Assembly: GCA_041658565.1 (NCBI GenBank)
Contig: JBAZZY010000006.1
Span: 1-64,000, forward strand
DNA: 64,000 bases
Direction of reading: 5' to 3'
From: Actinomycetota bacterium
GTDB taxonomy: Bacteria; Actinomycetota; AC-67
Both the position numbers and the translations under genes were made by a program. Below are positions 10,587-18,811 of the stretch, piece by piece. Each line of letters starts with the position of its first letter. Position 1 is the stretch's first letter. The notes beneath the pieces are model-generated. The model had not been told where the DNA came from. It saw only the letters and a program-made list of their open reading frames with translations, and did no database searches.

Positions 10587-11471
10587 ATGACCTGGCTTGA
10601 CGAGATGGGGCTCGCGCCCGGCAAGAAGGCGCGGCTGCACCGGATCTTCTACGGAGCGGGTTCCGGCAACGGCATCGGGGTCTTTCTCCCGGTGGACCAG
10701 GGCCTCGAGCACGGCCCGCGGGACTTCATCCCTAACCCTGAAGCGGGCGACACGCGCTACTTGTTCAAGCTGGCGAAGGAAGGGAACTTCAACGCGCTGG
10801 TGTTGCAGGTCGGCCAGGTTTCGAAGTTTGCATGGGAGTTCGCGGGCGAGGTTCCGCTCATCATCAAGATCAACGGCAAGACCGAGATTCCCTCGGATGC
10901 CGAGGCTTTCAGCCCGGTGACCTGCACCGTGGAGGAAGCGGTTCGCCTGGGGGCGGACGCGATCGGGTACACGCTGTACGTCGGATCGCCACGTCAGGAC
11001 GAGGATTTCATTCAGTTCCGCGAGGTGCGCGAGGAGTGCGAGCGCCTGGGCATCCCGTTGATCTGCTGGAGCTATCCCCGCGGGACTGCCGTCGACGAGA
11101 AGGGCGGCCGCGACTCGCTGTACCAGATCAGCTATGCGGCTCGCGTCGCTGCCGAACTTGGGGCCGACGTCGCCAAGATCAACTTCCCGAAGTCGGGGCC
11201 GAGCAAGAACTCGCCGAAGCCCTACGACACGCTCGACCTCTCCGGCGCAGAAGCCGCGCGCCACGCGATCTCCTTTGCTCCGCGGACCCCGATCCTTATC
11301 TCGGGCGGCTCAAAGGAGGGCGACGATGCGATCATCGACAAGGCGCGCCTGAGCTTTGAGGCCGGCGCAAAGGGTCTGATCTTCGGACGCAACATGTTCC
11401 AGCGTCCGTTCGCCGAGGCGGTTGCCCTGTGCGAGCGGCTGCACGATCTGGCGGCGAAGTTCGGCTCGTAG
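10587..11471 (+). CDS. Class I fructose-bisphosphate aldolase, DhnA/FbaB type
   Basis: Schiff-base aldolase of 294 residues, splitting fructose-1,6-bisphosphate or running in reverse in gluconeogenesis. Family motifs: LPVDQGLEHGPRDF near residue 34, GADAIGYTLYVGSP near 127, the probable Schiff-base lysine in GADVAKINFPK (about 197), and the phosphate-binding ISGGSKE and GLIFGRNMFQRP loops. The ATG at 10587 is chosen over the GTG at 10578 because GGAGG lies 8 nt before the ATG and overlaps the GTG. The relatives include archaeal-type FBP aldolases and 2-amino-3,7-dideoxy-heptulosonate synthases; the strong aldolase pattern favours FBP aldolase. Confidence 0.88.
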   Translation: MTWLDEMGLAPGKKARLHRIFYGAGSGNGIGVFLPVDQGLEHGPRDFIPNPEAGDTRYLFKLAKEGNFNALVLQVGQVSKFAWEFAGEVPLIIKINGKTEIPSDAEAFSPVTCTVEEAVRLGADAIGYTLYVGSPRQDEDFIQFREVREECERLGIPLICWSYPRGTAVDEKGGRDSLYQISYAARVAAELGADVAKINFPKSGPSKNSPKPYDTLDLSGAEAARHAISFAPRTPILISGGSKEGDDAIIDKARLSFEAGAKGLIFGRNMFQRPFAEAVALCERLHDLAAKFGS

Positions 11472-11485
11472 CGGCCCACGTAGTT

Positions 11486-11491
11486 TACAAT
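11486..11491 (+). promoter_or_regulatory. Candidate -10 box for dodecin
   Basis: TACAAT lies 30 bp before the dodecin ATG in the gap after the aldolase stop. No good -35 is visible 16-18 bp upstream. Confidence 0.4.
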
Positions 11492-11520
11492 CCTGCTTCT
11501 GTCCGTTTCGGGGGTGTGCA

Positions 11521-11724
11521 ATGTCGGTTATCAAGACGATCGATCTCGTAGGCGTGTCGACGGAGTCCTGGCGGGACGCGGCGCAGGCTGCGCTGGCGGA
11601 GGCGACCAAGACGCTGCGCGGCATCGAGGGGATGGAGGTCGTAGAGACTTCCGCGGTCGTCGAAGATGATCGCATCAAGGAGTATCAGACCCACGTCCGG
11701 ATCCGGTTCCGCATTAACCGCTAG
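11521..11724 (+). CDS. Dodecin flavoprotein
   Basis: Dodecin, 67 residues, a dodecameric hollow shell that stores or buffers flavin. The whole length matches the family: a VIKTIDLVGVS beginning, the SWRDAAQAALAEA helix, the strand pairs IEGMEVVETSAVV and EYQTHVRIRFRI. The usual flavin-stacking tryptophan is the W in SWRDA. It is preceded by GGGGGTG, and followed by a GC-rich hairpin at 11727-11748. Confidence 0.93.
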   Translation: MSVIKTIDLVGVSTESWRDAAQAALAEATKTLRGIEGMEVVETSAVVEDDRIKEYQTHVRIRFRINR

Positions 11725-11726
11725 GG

Positions 11727-11748
11727 GGCCGGCGCCTGACTGCCGGCC
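11727..11748 (+). terminator. GC hairpin after dodecin
   Basis: GGCCGGC and GCCGGCC form a perfect 7-bp stem with an 8-nt loop, starting 2 nt after the dodecin stop. There is no T-run, so it is not a classical intrinsic terminator. It overlaps the possible -35 of the purA promoter. Confidence 0.45.
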
Positions 11749-11765
11749 GCGCGGATTGGTATACT
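11736..11765 (+). promoter_or_regulatory. Candidate purA operon promoter
   Basis: CTGACT at 11736-11741 and TATACT at 11760-11765 are spaced 18 bp. They precede the long purA leader (about 120 nt), which contains a tandem repeat. Confidence 0.5.
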
Positions 11766-11776
11766 CAGCGGCGTTC

Positions 11777-11809
11777 TGTCGCGCTGCATGAGTTGTCGCG
11801 CTGCATGAG
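11777..11809 (+). repeat. Tandem 16-bp direct repeat in the purA leader
   Basis: TGTCGCGCTGCATGAG occurs twice without mismatch (11777-11792 and 11794-11809), separated by one base. It lies just downstream of the candidate purA promoter and about 80 bp before the start codon. It could be a regulator site or a small duplication. Confidence 0.8.
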
Positions 11810-11889
11810 ATTGTGACGTTTCTTCCGTCCGGCCCCGTCGCCTGGGCCGCCGCGCCCAGGCTCCAGCCCCTTACCCGAGTGAGTTCCTG

Positions 11890-13182
11890 ATGTCCTCGAC
11901 CATTCTCGTCGGTACACAATGGGGTGACGAAGGCAAAGGCAGGGCGATCGACCTTCTGGCCGCCGGATGCGATGTCGTCATCCGCTGCCAAGGCGGCGCC
12001 AATGCCGGCCATACCGTCATCGCAGGCAACACCAAGCTCAAGCTTCGCTTGATCCCTTCGAGCATCCTGCACCCGGCCGTGCGGCCGATGATCGGTGACG
12101 GCGTCGTCGTCGATCCCGAAGTGCTCCTGGAGGAAATCGAGGCTCTGGCTGCGCAGGGGATCTCCTGTGACCGGCTGCTGGTCAGCGGAAACGCGCACCT
12201 GATCATGCCCTACCACCGGGTGTTCGATCGGGTGATCGAACGACACTTGGGCCGCAGTCAGCTCGGCACGACCCGCAAGGGCATCGGTCCCGCGTACGCC
12301 GACAAGGCCGCGCGCATCGGGCTTCGGGTCCAGGACCTGCTGGACATGAAGATCTTCGCGCAGAAGCTCGCGGTGAATCTCAAAGAGAAGAACGCGGTCC
12401 TGGCGAAGGTCTACAACCAATTGCCGCTGGACCCCAAGAAGATCATTGCCGAGTACGAGGACTACGCCGCAAGGCTTGCTCCGTACATCGGCGATACCGG
12501 ACTCGAGGTCTGGCGTGCGATGCGCGCGGGCGGGGACGTGCTGTTCGAAGGGGCCCAGGGGACGCTGCTGGACATCGACCACGGTACGTATCCGTTCGTG
12601 ACGTCCTCTCAGCCGACGGCGGCCGGTGTGTGCGCAGGGGCGGGGATCGGTCCTTGCGACGTGGATCGCGTCGTCGGTATCACCAAGGCCTACTGCACCC
12701 GGGTCGGGACGGGACCGTTTCCGACGGAGGACCTCGGTCCCGACGGGGACCGCATGGGCGTAATCGGAGTCGAGTTTGGGACCGTCACCGGGCGCAAGCG
12801 CCGGTGTGGATGGCTCGATGGCGTGGTGCTGCGCTACGCGACGAGGCTGAATTCGCTGACCGACATCTTCCTCACGAAGTTCGACGTCTTGTCGGGGTTC
12901 GAGCGCGTGAAGATCGCGACTGCGTATCGCCACGAGGGCGAAACTTATGAGGAGTTTCCGCCGCACCAGTCGATCTTTCACAAGTGTGAGCCGGTCTACG
13001 AAGAACTCGAGGGTTGGTCCGAGGACATCTCGGGCGTTCGCGAGTTCACTCAACTGCCGGCCGCGGCGCAGCGGTACGTCCGCAGGGTCGAGGAGATCGC
13101 CGGGGTGCCGGTGAACTGGATCTCGGTCGGACCCGAACGAGACCAACTGGTCCACATGCAGCGCCAGACCGCGCCCGCATGA
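11890..13182 (+). CDS. purA: Adenylosuccinate synthetase PurA
   Basis: GTP-dependent ligase that joins aspartate to IMP, the first step from IMP to AMP; 430 residues, normal length. Motifs: the N-terminal glycine loop GTQWGDEGKGR (catalytic Asp and Lys), the GGANAGHT nucleotide loop, RKGIGPAY and, near residue 240, QGTLLDIDHGTYPFVT. Start at ATG 11890; the upstream ribosome site is weak (GAGTGAG). Its stop overlaps purD (ATGATG). First gene of a chain in which nearly every stop overlaps the next start, so the purine genes are probably one transcript. Confidence 0.97.
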   Translation: MSSTILVGTQWGDEGKGRAIDLLAAGCDVVIRCQGGANAGHTVIAGNTKLKLRLIPSSILHPAVRPMIGDGVVVDPEVLLEEIEALAAQGISCDRLLVSGNAHLIMPYHRVFDRVIERHLGRSQLGTTRKGIGPAYADKAARIGLRVQDLLDMKIFAQKLAVNLKEKNAVLAKVYNQLPLDPKKIIAEYEDYAARLAPYIGDTGLEVWRAMRAGGDVLFEGAQGTLLDIDHGTYPFVTSSQPTAAGVCAGAGIGPCDVDRVVGITKAYCTRVGTGPFPTEDLGPDGDRMGVIGVEFGTVTGRKRRCGWLDGVVLRYATRLNSLTDIFLTKFDVLSGFERVKIATAYRHEGETYEEFPPHQSIFHKCEPVYEELEGWSEDISGVREFTQLPAAAQRYVRRVEEIAGVPVNWISVGPERDQLVHMQRQTAPA

Positions 13183-14465
13183 TGCGCGTTCTCGTGGTCG
13201 GCGGCGGCGGGCGCGAGCACGCGCTTGCCTGGAAGCTCTCGTGCGACCCGGGGGTAGACAAGATCTTCGCGGCGCCGGGGAACGCCGGGATCGCGCAGAT
13301 CGCGGAGTGCATACCGGCGGACGTTGCCGACGTTGCCGACGTTGCGCGCGTGGCCGAAAGTTGCGGCGCCGAGCTTGTGGTTATCGGACCGGAAGTGCCG
13401 TTGGTGGCCGGACTGACCGACGACCTTCAGGCGCGCGGCTACGCGGTGTTCGGGCCGACGGCGGCCGCCGCGCGCATCGAGGGCTCGAAGGCGTGGATGA
13501 AGCAGATCTGCGCGGCTTCCGGGGCTCCGACCGCGCGCGCGGAGGCGTTCACCGACGCGGCTGCCGCCGTCGCGTTCCTCGACGAACTCTCTCCTCCCTA
13601 CGTTGTGAAGGCCGACGGTCTCGCGGCCGGCAAGGGAGTTGTCATCGCGCAGGATCGTGCGCATGCGGTCTCTGCCGTCCGGGATTGCCTGGTGGGCCGA
13701 GCCTTTGGTGAAGCCGGGGACACCGTCGTGATTGAGGAGTTCCTCGAAGGCGAGGAGTTGTCGCTGTTTTGCCTGACCGACGGCACCACGGTGTTGCCGC
13801 TCGCCGGAGCGCAGGACTTCAAGCGCGCCTTCGACGGTGACCTGGGTCCGAACACCGGCGGGATGGGTGCGTACTCTCCGGTTCCGCACATGGGCGACGA
13901 CATCGTCGAGCGCGCGGTGCACGAGATCTTCGTTCCGGTTGTTCGTCAGATGGCGGCCGAGGGCGCGCGCTTCCGCGGGTTGCTCTACGGCGGGCTGATG
14001 GTCGGACCGCAAGGCCCCAAGGCGCTTGAGTTCAACTGCCGTTTCGGGGATCCCGAGACGCAGGTCGTCCTGCCTCGTATGCGCGGGGACTTTGCCGAGA
14101 TTCTGCTGGCGTGCGCTGAGGGGAATCTCGCGGGTCAAACGTTGGAGTGGACGCCCGAGGCGTGCGTGACCGTCGTGCTGGCGTCCGGCGGGTATCCGGG
14201 CGACTACCGAATAGGCGTGCCGATTCGCGGACTGGAGGCTGCTTCGGCGGTGCCCGGCGTCATGGTGTTCCACGCGGGAACCGCTGAGCGCGACGGCGAG
14301 ATCGTCACCGCCGGCGGCCGAGTTCTGAACGTCACCGCGCTGGGCAAGGACATCGCCGAGGCGCGCGCGCGCGCCTACGCGGCCGCAGCGCTGATCGAGT
14401 TCGAAGGCAAGCAGCTCCGCGGTGACATCGCGTCGCGCGCGGCGAGCATGGAGGGGTCGGCGTGA
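13179..14465 (+). CDS. purD: Phosphoribosylamine-glycine ligase PurD
   Basis: ATP-grasp ligase that makes GAR from phosphoribosylamine and glycine, second step of purine synthesis; 428 residues. The start MMRVLVVGGGGREHALAW is diagnostic. ATP-grasp features include PYVVKADGLAAGKGVV and, later, the metal-binding LEFNCRFGDPETQ. Two ATG codons stand in tandem (13179 and 13182); the first overlaps the purA stop. A three-fold VADVADVA near residue 50 is a small in-frame repeat. The stop overlaps purE (GTGA). Confidence 0.96.
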   Translation: MMRVLVVGGGGREHALAWKLSCDPGVDKIFAAPGNAGIAQIAECIPADVADVADVARVAESCGAELVVIGPEVPLVAGLTDDLQARGYAVFGPTAAAARIEGSKAWMKQICAASGAPTARAEAFTDAAAAVAFLDELSPPYVVKADGLAAGKGVVIAQDRAHAVSAVRDCLVGRAFGEAGDTVVIEEFLEGEELSLFCLTDGTTVLPLAGAQDFKRAFDGDLGPNTGGMGAYSPVPHMGDDIVERAVHEIFVPVVRQMAAEGARFRGLLYGGLMVGPQGPKALEFNCRFGDPETQVVLPRMRGDFAEILLACAEGNLAGQTLEWTPEACVTVVLASGGYPGDYRIGVPIRGLEAASAVPGVMVFHAGTAERDGEIVTAGGRVLNVTALGKDIAEARARAYAAAALIEFEGKQLRGDIASRAASMEGSA

Positions 14466-14926
14466 GCGCCAAAGTCGGCATTGTGTTTGGCAGCCCGTCC
14501 GATCAGGACAAGATGGCCAAGGCCGGGGCCGTCCTGGAGCGGTTCGGTGTCGAGTTCGAGATGGAGGCCATGAGCGCGCACCGCAACTTGGCGCGCGTAC
14601 AGGAGTTCGTCGGAGGCGCCGAAGCCCGCGGGATACAAGTGTTCATCGCGGGCGCGGGTATGGCCGCGCATTTGCCGGGAGTCGTCGCGGCCATGACGCC
14701 GCTTCCCGTTATCGGCGTTCCGCTGTCGGGAGGTTTGGCCGACGGCCTCGACGCGCTGCTGGCGATCGTGCAGATGCCGGCAGGGGTTCCCGTCGCGACG
14801 GTCGCGGTGAACGGCTCGGCGAACGCAGCGGTCCTGGCGGTGCAGATCCTTGCGACGGGGGATCCTGCACTTCGAGAGAAGCTTCGTGAATACAAGGCGC
14901 AATTGGCGGAGGGGCTAAGGCTGTGA
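14462..14926 (+). CDS. purE: N5-CAIR mutase / AIR carboxylase subunit PurE
   Basis: PurE makes CAIR in the purine pathway; 154 residues. Conserved loops: GSPSDQDKM (about residue 10), SAHRN (about 39, usually SAHRTP or SAHRMP) and [11 protein letters not shown] (about 66-76). The active-site Ser, Asp and His are present. No purK is seen in the window, so either purK is elsewhere or the enzyme is a CO2-using class II type; the sequence does not let me decide. Start and stop overlap purD and purB by 4 bp each. Confidence 0.94.
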   Translation: MSAKVGIVFGSPSDQDKMAKAGAVLERFGVEFEMEAMSAHRNLARVQEFVGGAEARGIQVFIAGAGMAAHLPGVVAAMTPLPVIGVPLSGGLADGLDALLAIVQMPAGVPVATVAVNGSANAAVLAVQILATGDPALREKLREYKAQLAEGLRL

Positions 14927-16239
14927 TTCCTCGTTACACGCTTCCGGAAATGGGAGCAGTCTGGGAAGAGCGCTCGAAGTATCGTCGCTGGACTCAGATC
15001 GAGTTGCTGGCGGTGGAGGCTTGGTCTCAACTCGGGGTTGTGCCGCGGGAGGACGTTCAGACGATTCGTGATCGGGTGCAGCCGGTCGACCCGGCGCGCG
15101 TCGACGAAATCGAAGAGCGCACGCAGCATGACGTGATTGCGTTTCTGACGGCGCTCGGCGAGCCGATCGGCCCCGCGTCGCGGTGGATTCACTACGGAAT
15201 GACGTCGTCGGACCTGCTCGACACGGCACTCGCGCTGCAGCTGCGCGAGGCCGCCGACTTGCTGATCGCCAAGACGCGCTCTCTGCTCGGGATCTTGAAG
15301 GAGCGCTCGCTGGAGTTCCGCGACACGATCTGTGTCGGGCGTTCCCACGGCGTGCACGCGGAACCGACAACGTTCGGGCTGAAGATTGCCGTATGGGCTT
15401 TCGAAGTGCGCAGGGATCTGGAGCGACTTGAACGTGCGCGCGCGGCGGTGTCGGTCGGCAAGCTCTCCGGACCGGTAGGCACCTACGCAAGCATCGACCC
15501 CTTCGTCGAAGAGTATGTCTGTCGCGAGTTGGGACTGAGTGCGGCGGAGGCAGCTACGCAGGTTGTGCAGCGCGACGCTCACGCGGAGTTCGTCGCCGCG
15601 TGTGCCGTGACCGCCGGGACGCTCGAGAAGATCGCGGTTGAGATCCGGCATCTGCAGCGCACCGAGGTGCGCGAGGCTGAGGAGCCGTTCGGCGCCGGGC
15701 AAAAAGGCTCCAGCGCGATGCCGCACAAGCGCAACCCGATTCTGTGCGAGCGCATCACCGGACTGGCGCGCGTGGTGCGCGCGGCGGTCGGACCTGCAGT
15801 CGAGAACATCGCGCTGTGGCACGAGCGCGACATCTCTCATTCCTCGGTCGAGCGCGTGATCTTGCCGGACGTCACGATCGGCCTGGACTACATGTTGCAT
15901 CTGACCATCAAGGTCGTCTCGGGGATGCGCGTTTTCCCCGACCGCATGCGCGCGAACTTGGAGTCCACCGGCGGACTGGTCTACTCGGCCGCCGTATTGC
16001 TTGCTCTGGTCGAGGCGGGCCTTACCCGTGAAGACGCGTACGCGAGCGTTCAGCGCGCGGCGATGAAGACCTGGGAAGAGGGGACTCCGTTCCGCGAGAC
16101 TCTGCTGGAGGAGGACGCGGTTTCCCGGAAGGTCGACGGAGGGCTTCTCGACCGGATCATGGACCCGCAGAAGTACTTAGTTCACGCGCACACTGTGTTC
16201 AAGCGCGTCGAGGCAATCGACGCCGGGGAGGATCGATGA
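14923..16239 (+). CDS. purB: Adenylosuccinate lyase PurB
   Basis: Lyase acting twice in purine synthesis: SAICAR to AICAR and adenylosuccinate to AMP; 438 residues. Fumarase-superfamily signatures are intact: [22 protein letters not shown] with the catalytic His, and the mobile loop [15 protein letters not shown] start overlaps the purE stop. Between purE and purC in the same chain. Confidence 0.97.
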   Translation: MIPRYTLPEMGAVWEERSKYRRWTQIELLAVEAWSQLGVVPREDVQTIRDRVQPVDPARVDEIEERTQHDVIAFLTALGEPIGPASRWIHYGMTSSDLLDTALALQLREAADLLIAKTRSLLGILKERSLEFRDTICVGRSHGVHAEPTTFGLKIAVWAFEVRRDLERLERARAAVSVGKLSGPVGTYASIDPFVEEYVCRELGLSAAEAATQVVQRDAHAEFVAACAVTAGTLEKIAVEIRHLQRTEVREAEEPFGAGQKGSSAMPHKRNPILCERITGLARVVRAAVGPAVENIALWHERDISHSSVERVILPDVTIGLDYMLHLTIKVVSGMRVFPDRMRANLESTGGLVYSAAVLLALVEAGLTREDAYASVQRAAMKTWEEGTPFRETLLEEDAVSRKVDGGLLDRIMDPQKYLVHAHTVFKRVEAIDAGEDR

Positions 16240-17120
16240 CGTTCGCGGGGTTGGATCTGATCAAGCAGGGCAAGGTGCGGGACCTATATCGCACCGACGA
16301 TGGGATTCTGATGGTCGCGTCAGATCGCATCAGCGCCTACGACGTGGTGCTGCCCACCCCGATCCCGGACAAGGGCAAGGTGTTGACCGGACTCAGCATC
16401 TTCTGGTTCGACCTCTTGTCTGACGTCGTGGACAATCACCTGCTGTCGACCGACGTGGGCGACTTTCCGCCCGAGGCCAAGGAGCATGCCGAGGCCTTGC
16501 GGGGTCGCACGATGCTGGTGCGCCCGGCGGAGGTCGTGCAGATCGAGTGTGTGGCGCGCGGATATTTGAGCGGATCCGGGTGGAAGGAATACAAGGCTTC
16601 GGGAACGGTGTGCGGGATCTCGTTGCCGTCCGGCCTGCGGGAGTCCGACCGTCTGCCCGATCCGATCTTCACGCCGGCGACAAAGGCCGACACGGGCCAC
16701 GACGAGAACATCACCTTTGATCAGGCGTGTGAAATCGCGGGGCGAGCGACGATGGAGCGGTTGCGTGATTTGACTCTCGGTCTGTACACGCAGGCCGCTG
16801 CCTACGCGCTCGAGCGAGGGATCATCATTGCCGACACGAAGTTCGAGTTCGGAGTCATTGACGGCGAGATCGTCTTGGTCGACGAGGCCTTGACGCCGGA
16901 TTCGAGCCGGTTCTGGCCGGCGTCTGAGTACGTTCCCGGCGGCGCGACACCGAGCTTCGACAAGCAGTACGTGCGCGATTGGCTCGACGCCTCCGGGTGG
17001 GACCACACGCCTCCGGGTCCGGATCTTCCTTCGGATGTCATCACGAACACCCGGGCGAAGTACGTCGAGGCGTATGAGCGCCTAACTGGGGAATCATTTG
17101 CGGAATGGACGGACCGATGA
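16236..17120 (+). CDS. purC: SAICAR synthetase PurC
   Basis: ATP-dependent ligase joining aspartate to CAIR; 294 residues. Signatures: KQGKVRDLY at the start, ASDRISAYDVVLPTPIPDKG, VECxARGYLSGSGWKEY, and the C-terminal IIADTKFEFG and DEALTPDSSRFW. The latter is the PurC hallmark. ATG start overlaps the purB stop (ATGA). Confidence 0.97.
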   Translation: MTFAGLDLIKQGKVRDLYRTDDGILMVASDRISAYDVVLPTPIPDKGKVLTGLSIFWFDLLSDVVDNHLLSTDVGDFPPEAKEHAEALRGRTMLVRPAEVVQIECVARGYLSGSGWKEYKASGTVCGISLPSGLRESDRLPDPIFTPATKADTGHDENITFDQACEIAGRATMERLRDLTLGLYTQAAAYALERGIIIADTKFEFGVIDGEIVLVDEALTPDSSRFWPASEYVPGGATPSFDKQYVRDWLDASGWDHTPPGPDLPSDVITNTRAKYVEAYERLTGESFAEWTDR

Positions 17121-17368
17121 AGCTGTGCGTAGCGATCGACGTGATGCTGAAGGACGGCATCCTTGACCCTCAGGGCAAGACGGTCGAGGAGCATCTTCCC
17201 TCCCTCGGCTTTACCGGCGTTGCAGCGGTTCGGATCGGAAAGCACATCGAGTTGGAGATCGAAGCGGATTCGCGCGAGCAGGCGGCCGTTCAGGTCGAGG
17301 AGATGGTGCGCAAGCTTCTGTCCAACCCCGTGATCGAGGACTTCAGATACCGGTTCGAACCCGAATGA
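17117..17368 (+). CDS. purS: FGAM synthase small subunit PurS
   Basis: PurS, 83 residues, bridges PurQ and PurL in the three-part FGAM synthase found in Gram-positives and archaea. It has the expected ferredoxin-like pattern: VAIDVMLKDGILDPQGKTVE, then GFTGVAAVRIGKHIEL and a C-terminal NPVIEDFRYRFE. The start is the ATG overlapping the purC stop; an upstream in-frame codon at 17105 lies inside purC and is rejected. Confidence 0.95.
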   Translation: MKLCVAIDVMLKDGILDPQGKTVEEHLPSLGFTGVAAVRIGKHIELEIEADSREQAAVQVEEMVRKLLSNPVIEDFRYRFEPE

Positions 17369-18090
17369 GCGATAAGCCGCGCACGGGGAGCGTTCGGCTG
17401 ATGGACGCGATGCCCCGGCCTCTGTTGGTTGTTTTCCTCGCATTCTCCGTCGCAGCGCTCGCAGCGGTTGTCGTGCTGATGTTGCGCCCGGTCGCGGGGG
17501 GCGTCGCACTGCAGGATCGACGGCCACCGCCCCGGGGGGACTTCTCTCACGGGGTCGGGTCATTGGCTCCGGCCCCTGTTCCGTCCGTCGTCCCGACGCT
17601 GTCGCCCGCGTGTTCCGCGGTGTCGGGAACCAGGTTGGTTGCGGGCGGTGACGGAGTTCTCCGGCTGCGCTCGGCGTTGAAGGAGATATGCGGGTTCGCC
17701 GCGGGCGGGGTTGCGGTCGAGGTGACCGAGGCGATCGCGGGCCTCGACGGTGCCACTTTGCGCTTCGGGGGTTTCGACGTGACCGGGGCGGAGTCGACCG
17801 CGGACTTCACGACTCGCACGGTGTGGCTCAACATTAAGTTCGGTCTGCGCAGGACGCCGGTTGTTGAACTGGTTCCGGTCATCCTTCACGACGCGTGGCA
17901 TCTGGCGCGCGCCTCCTCTGAGGTCACTGCCGAAGAGGAACTGGGCGCGCGCCGCGCGGAGGTCGAGGCGTGCCGCCAAGTGATCCCAATCTCGAAGTGG
18001 CCGCGCTGGTGCGAAGACGCGGACGATCTGACCCGTTTGCCGCGTGAAGACGCCCTGCGTTTGTTGGTCTCCGCCGGGTACGCCCGATGA
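17365..18090 (+). CDS. Membrane-anchored protein with an HDxxH motif, inside the purine operon
   Basis: Unrecognised protein of 241 residues inserted between purS and purQ; the ATG overlaps the purS stop by 4 bp, so it is translated with the operon. One membrane helix (about 18-40) follows a short basic start, so the rest is probably outside the cell. A proline-rich linker (about 52-82) leads to a domain with cysteines at 82, 109, 203 and 216. Near the end is HDAWH at 175-179, then acidic residues at 190-192 and E199 in an ARRAEVEACR helix. This resembles the layout of short HExxH metallopeptidases with Asp in place of Glu, but the likeness is weak and no activity should be assumed. Confidence 0.8.
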   Translation: MSDKPRTGSVRLMDAMPRPLLVVFLAFSVAALAAVVVLMLRPVAGGVALQDRRPPPRGDFSHGVGSLAPAPVPSVVPTLSPACSAVSGTRLVAGGDGVLRLRSALKEICGFAAGGVAVEVTEAIAGLDGATLRFGGFDVTGAESTADFTTRTVWLNIKFGLRRTPVVELVPVILHDAWHLARASSEVTAEEELGARRAEVEACRQVIPISKWPRWCEDADDLTRLPREDALRLLVSAGYAR

Positions 18091-18109
18091 GCGATATCCT
18101 TTGCGCGTC

Positions 18110-18811
18110 ATGAAGGTCGGCGTCGTCCAATTTCCGGGTTCCAACGACGAGCGCGACGCCGTTTGGGCGGTGCGTCGCCTCGGCGGCGATGCTGAGTTGC
18201 TGTGGCACGGCGATTCGTCGTTGCGCGGCGTGGACGCGGTGCTTCTCCCCGGCGGGTTCTCGTACGGCGATTACTTGCGCTGCGGAGCCATCGCTCGTTT
18301 CGCGCCGGTGATGGCCTCGGTCGCCGAGTTCGCGCGCGCCGGCGGACCGGTTCTGGGGATCTGCAACGGCTTTCAGATCTTGTGTGAGTCAGGGTTGCTC
18401 CCCGGCGCGTTGACGCGAAACGAAGGCCTGAAGTTTCTTTGTCGCGCCCAGTCGGTGCGCGTGGAGCGCAACGCCGGTTTCGTCGACGCGGAACCCGGCG
18501 ACGTGTTGGTCATCCCGATCAAGCACGGCGAGGGACGCTACGTCGCCGATCCGGAGACGTTGCGGCGCCTCGAGGACGGAGGGCAGATCGTCGTGCGTTA
18601 TTGCGACGAGAACGGCGAGGTCGTTGCGAGCGCCAACCCGAACGGTTCCCTGGGCAACATCGCCGGCGTGTGTAACGAAGCCGGCAACGTCGTCGGCATG
18701 ATGCCGCATCCCGAACACGCCGTGGACGCAGCGATCGGATACGGATGCGACGGTGGAGTCGCTGTGCTGCGCGGCTTGTTGCGCGCGCGCGCCGGGACGG
18801 AGACGCGATGA
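18110..18811 (+). CDS. purQ: FGAM synthase glutaminase subunit PurQ
   Basis: Class I glutamine amidotransferase that feeds ammonia to PurL; 233 residues. Catalytic Cys85 in GICNGFQIL and the His/Glu pair in MMPHPEHA are present, together with the oxyanion segment LPGGFSYGDYLR. The start is the ATG at 18110, which gives the standard MKVGVVQFPGSN beginning; codons upstream in frame overlap the previous gene. It is the only gene in the purine chain with a small gap (19 bp) before it. Its stop overlaps the purL start. Confidence 0.96.
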   Translation: MKVGVVQFPGSNDERDAVWAVRRLGGDAELLWHGDSSLRGVDAVLLPGGFSYGDYLRCGAIARFAPVMASVAEFARAGGPVLGICNGFQILCESGLLPGALTRNEGLKFLCRAQSVRVERNAGFVDAEPGDVLVIPIKHGEGRYVADPETLRRLEDGGQIVVRYCDENGEVVASANPNGSLGNIAGVCNEAGNVVGMMPHPEHAVDAAIGYGCDGGVAVLRGLLRARAGTETR

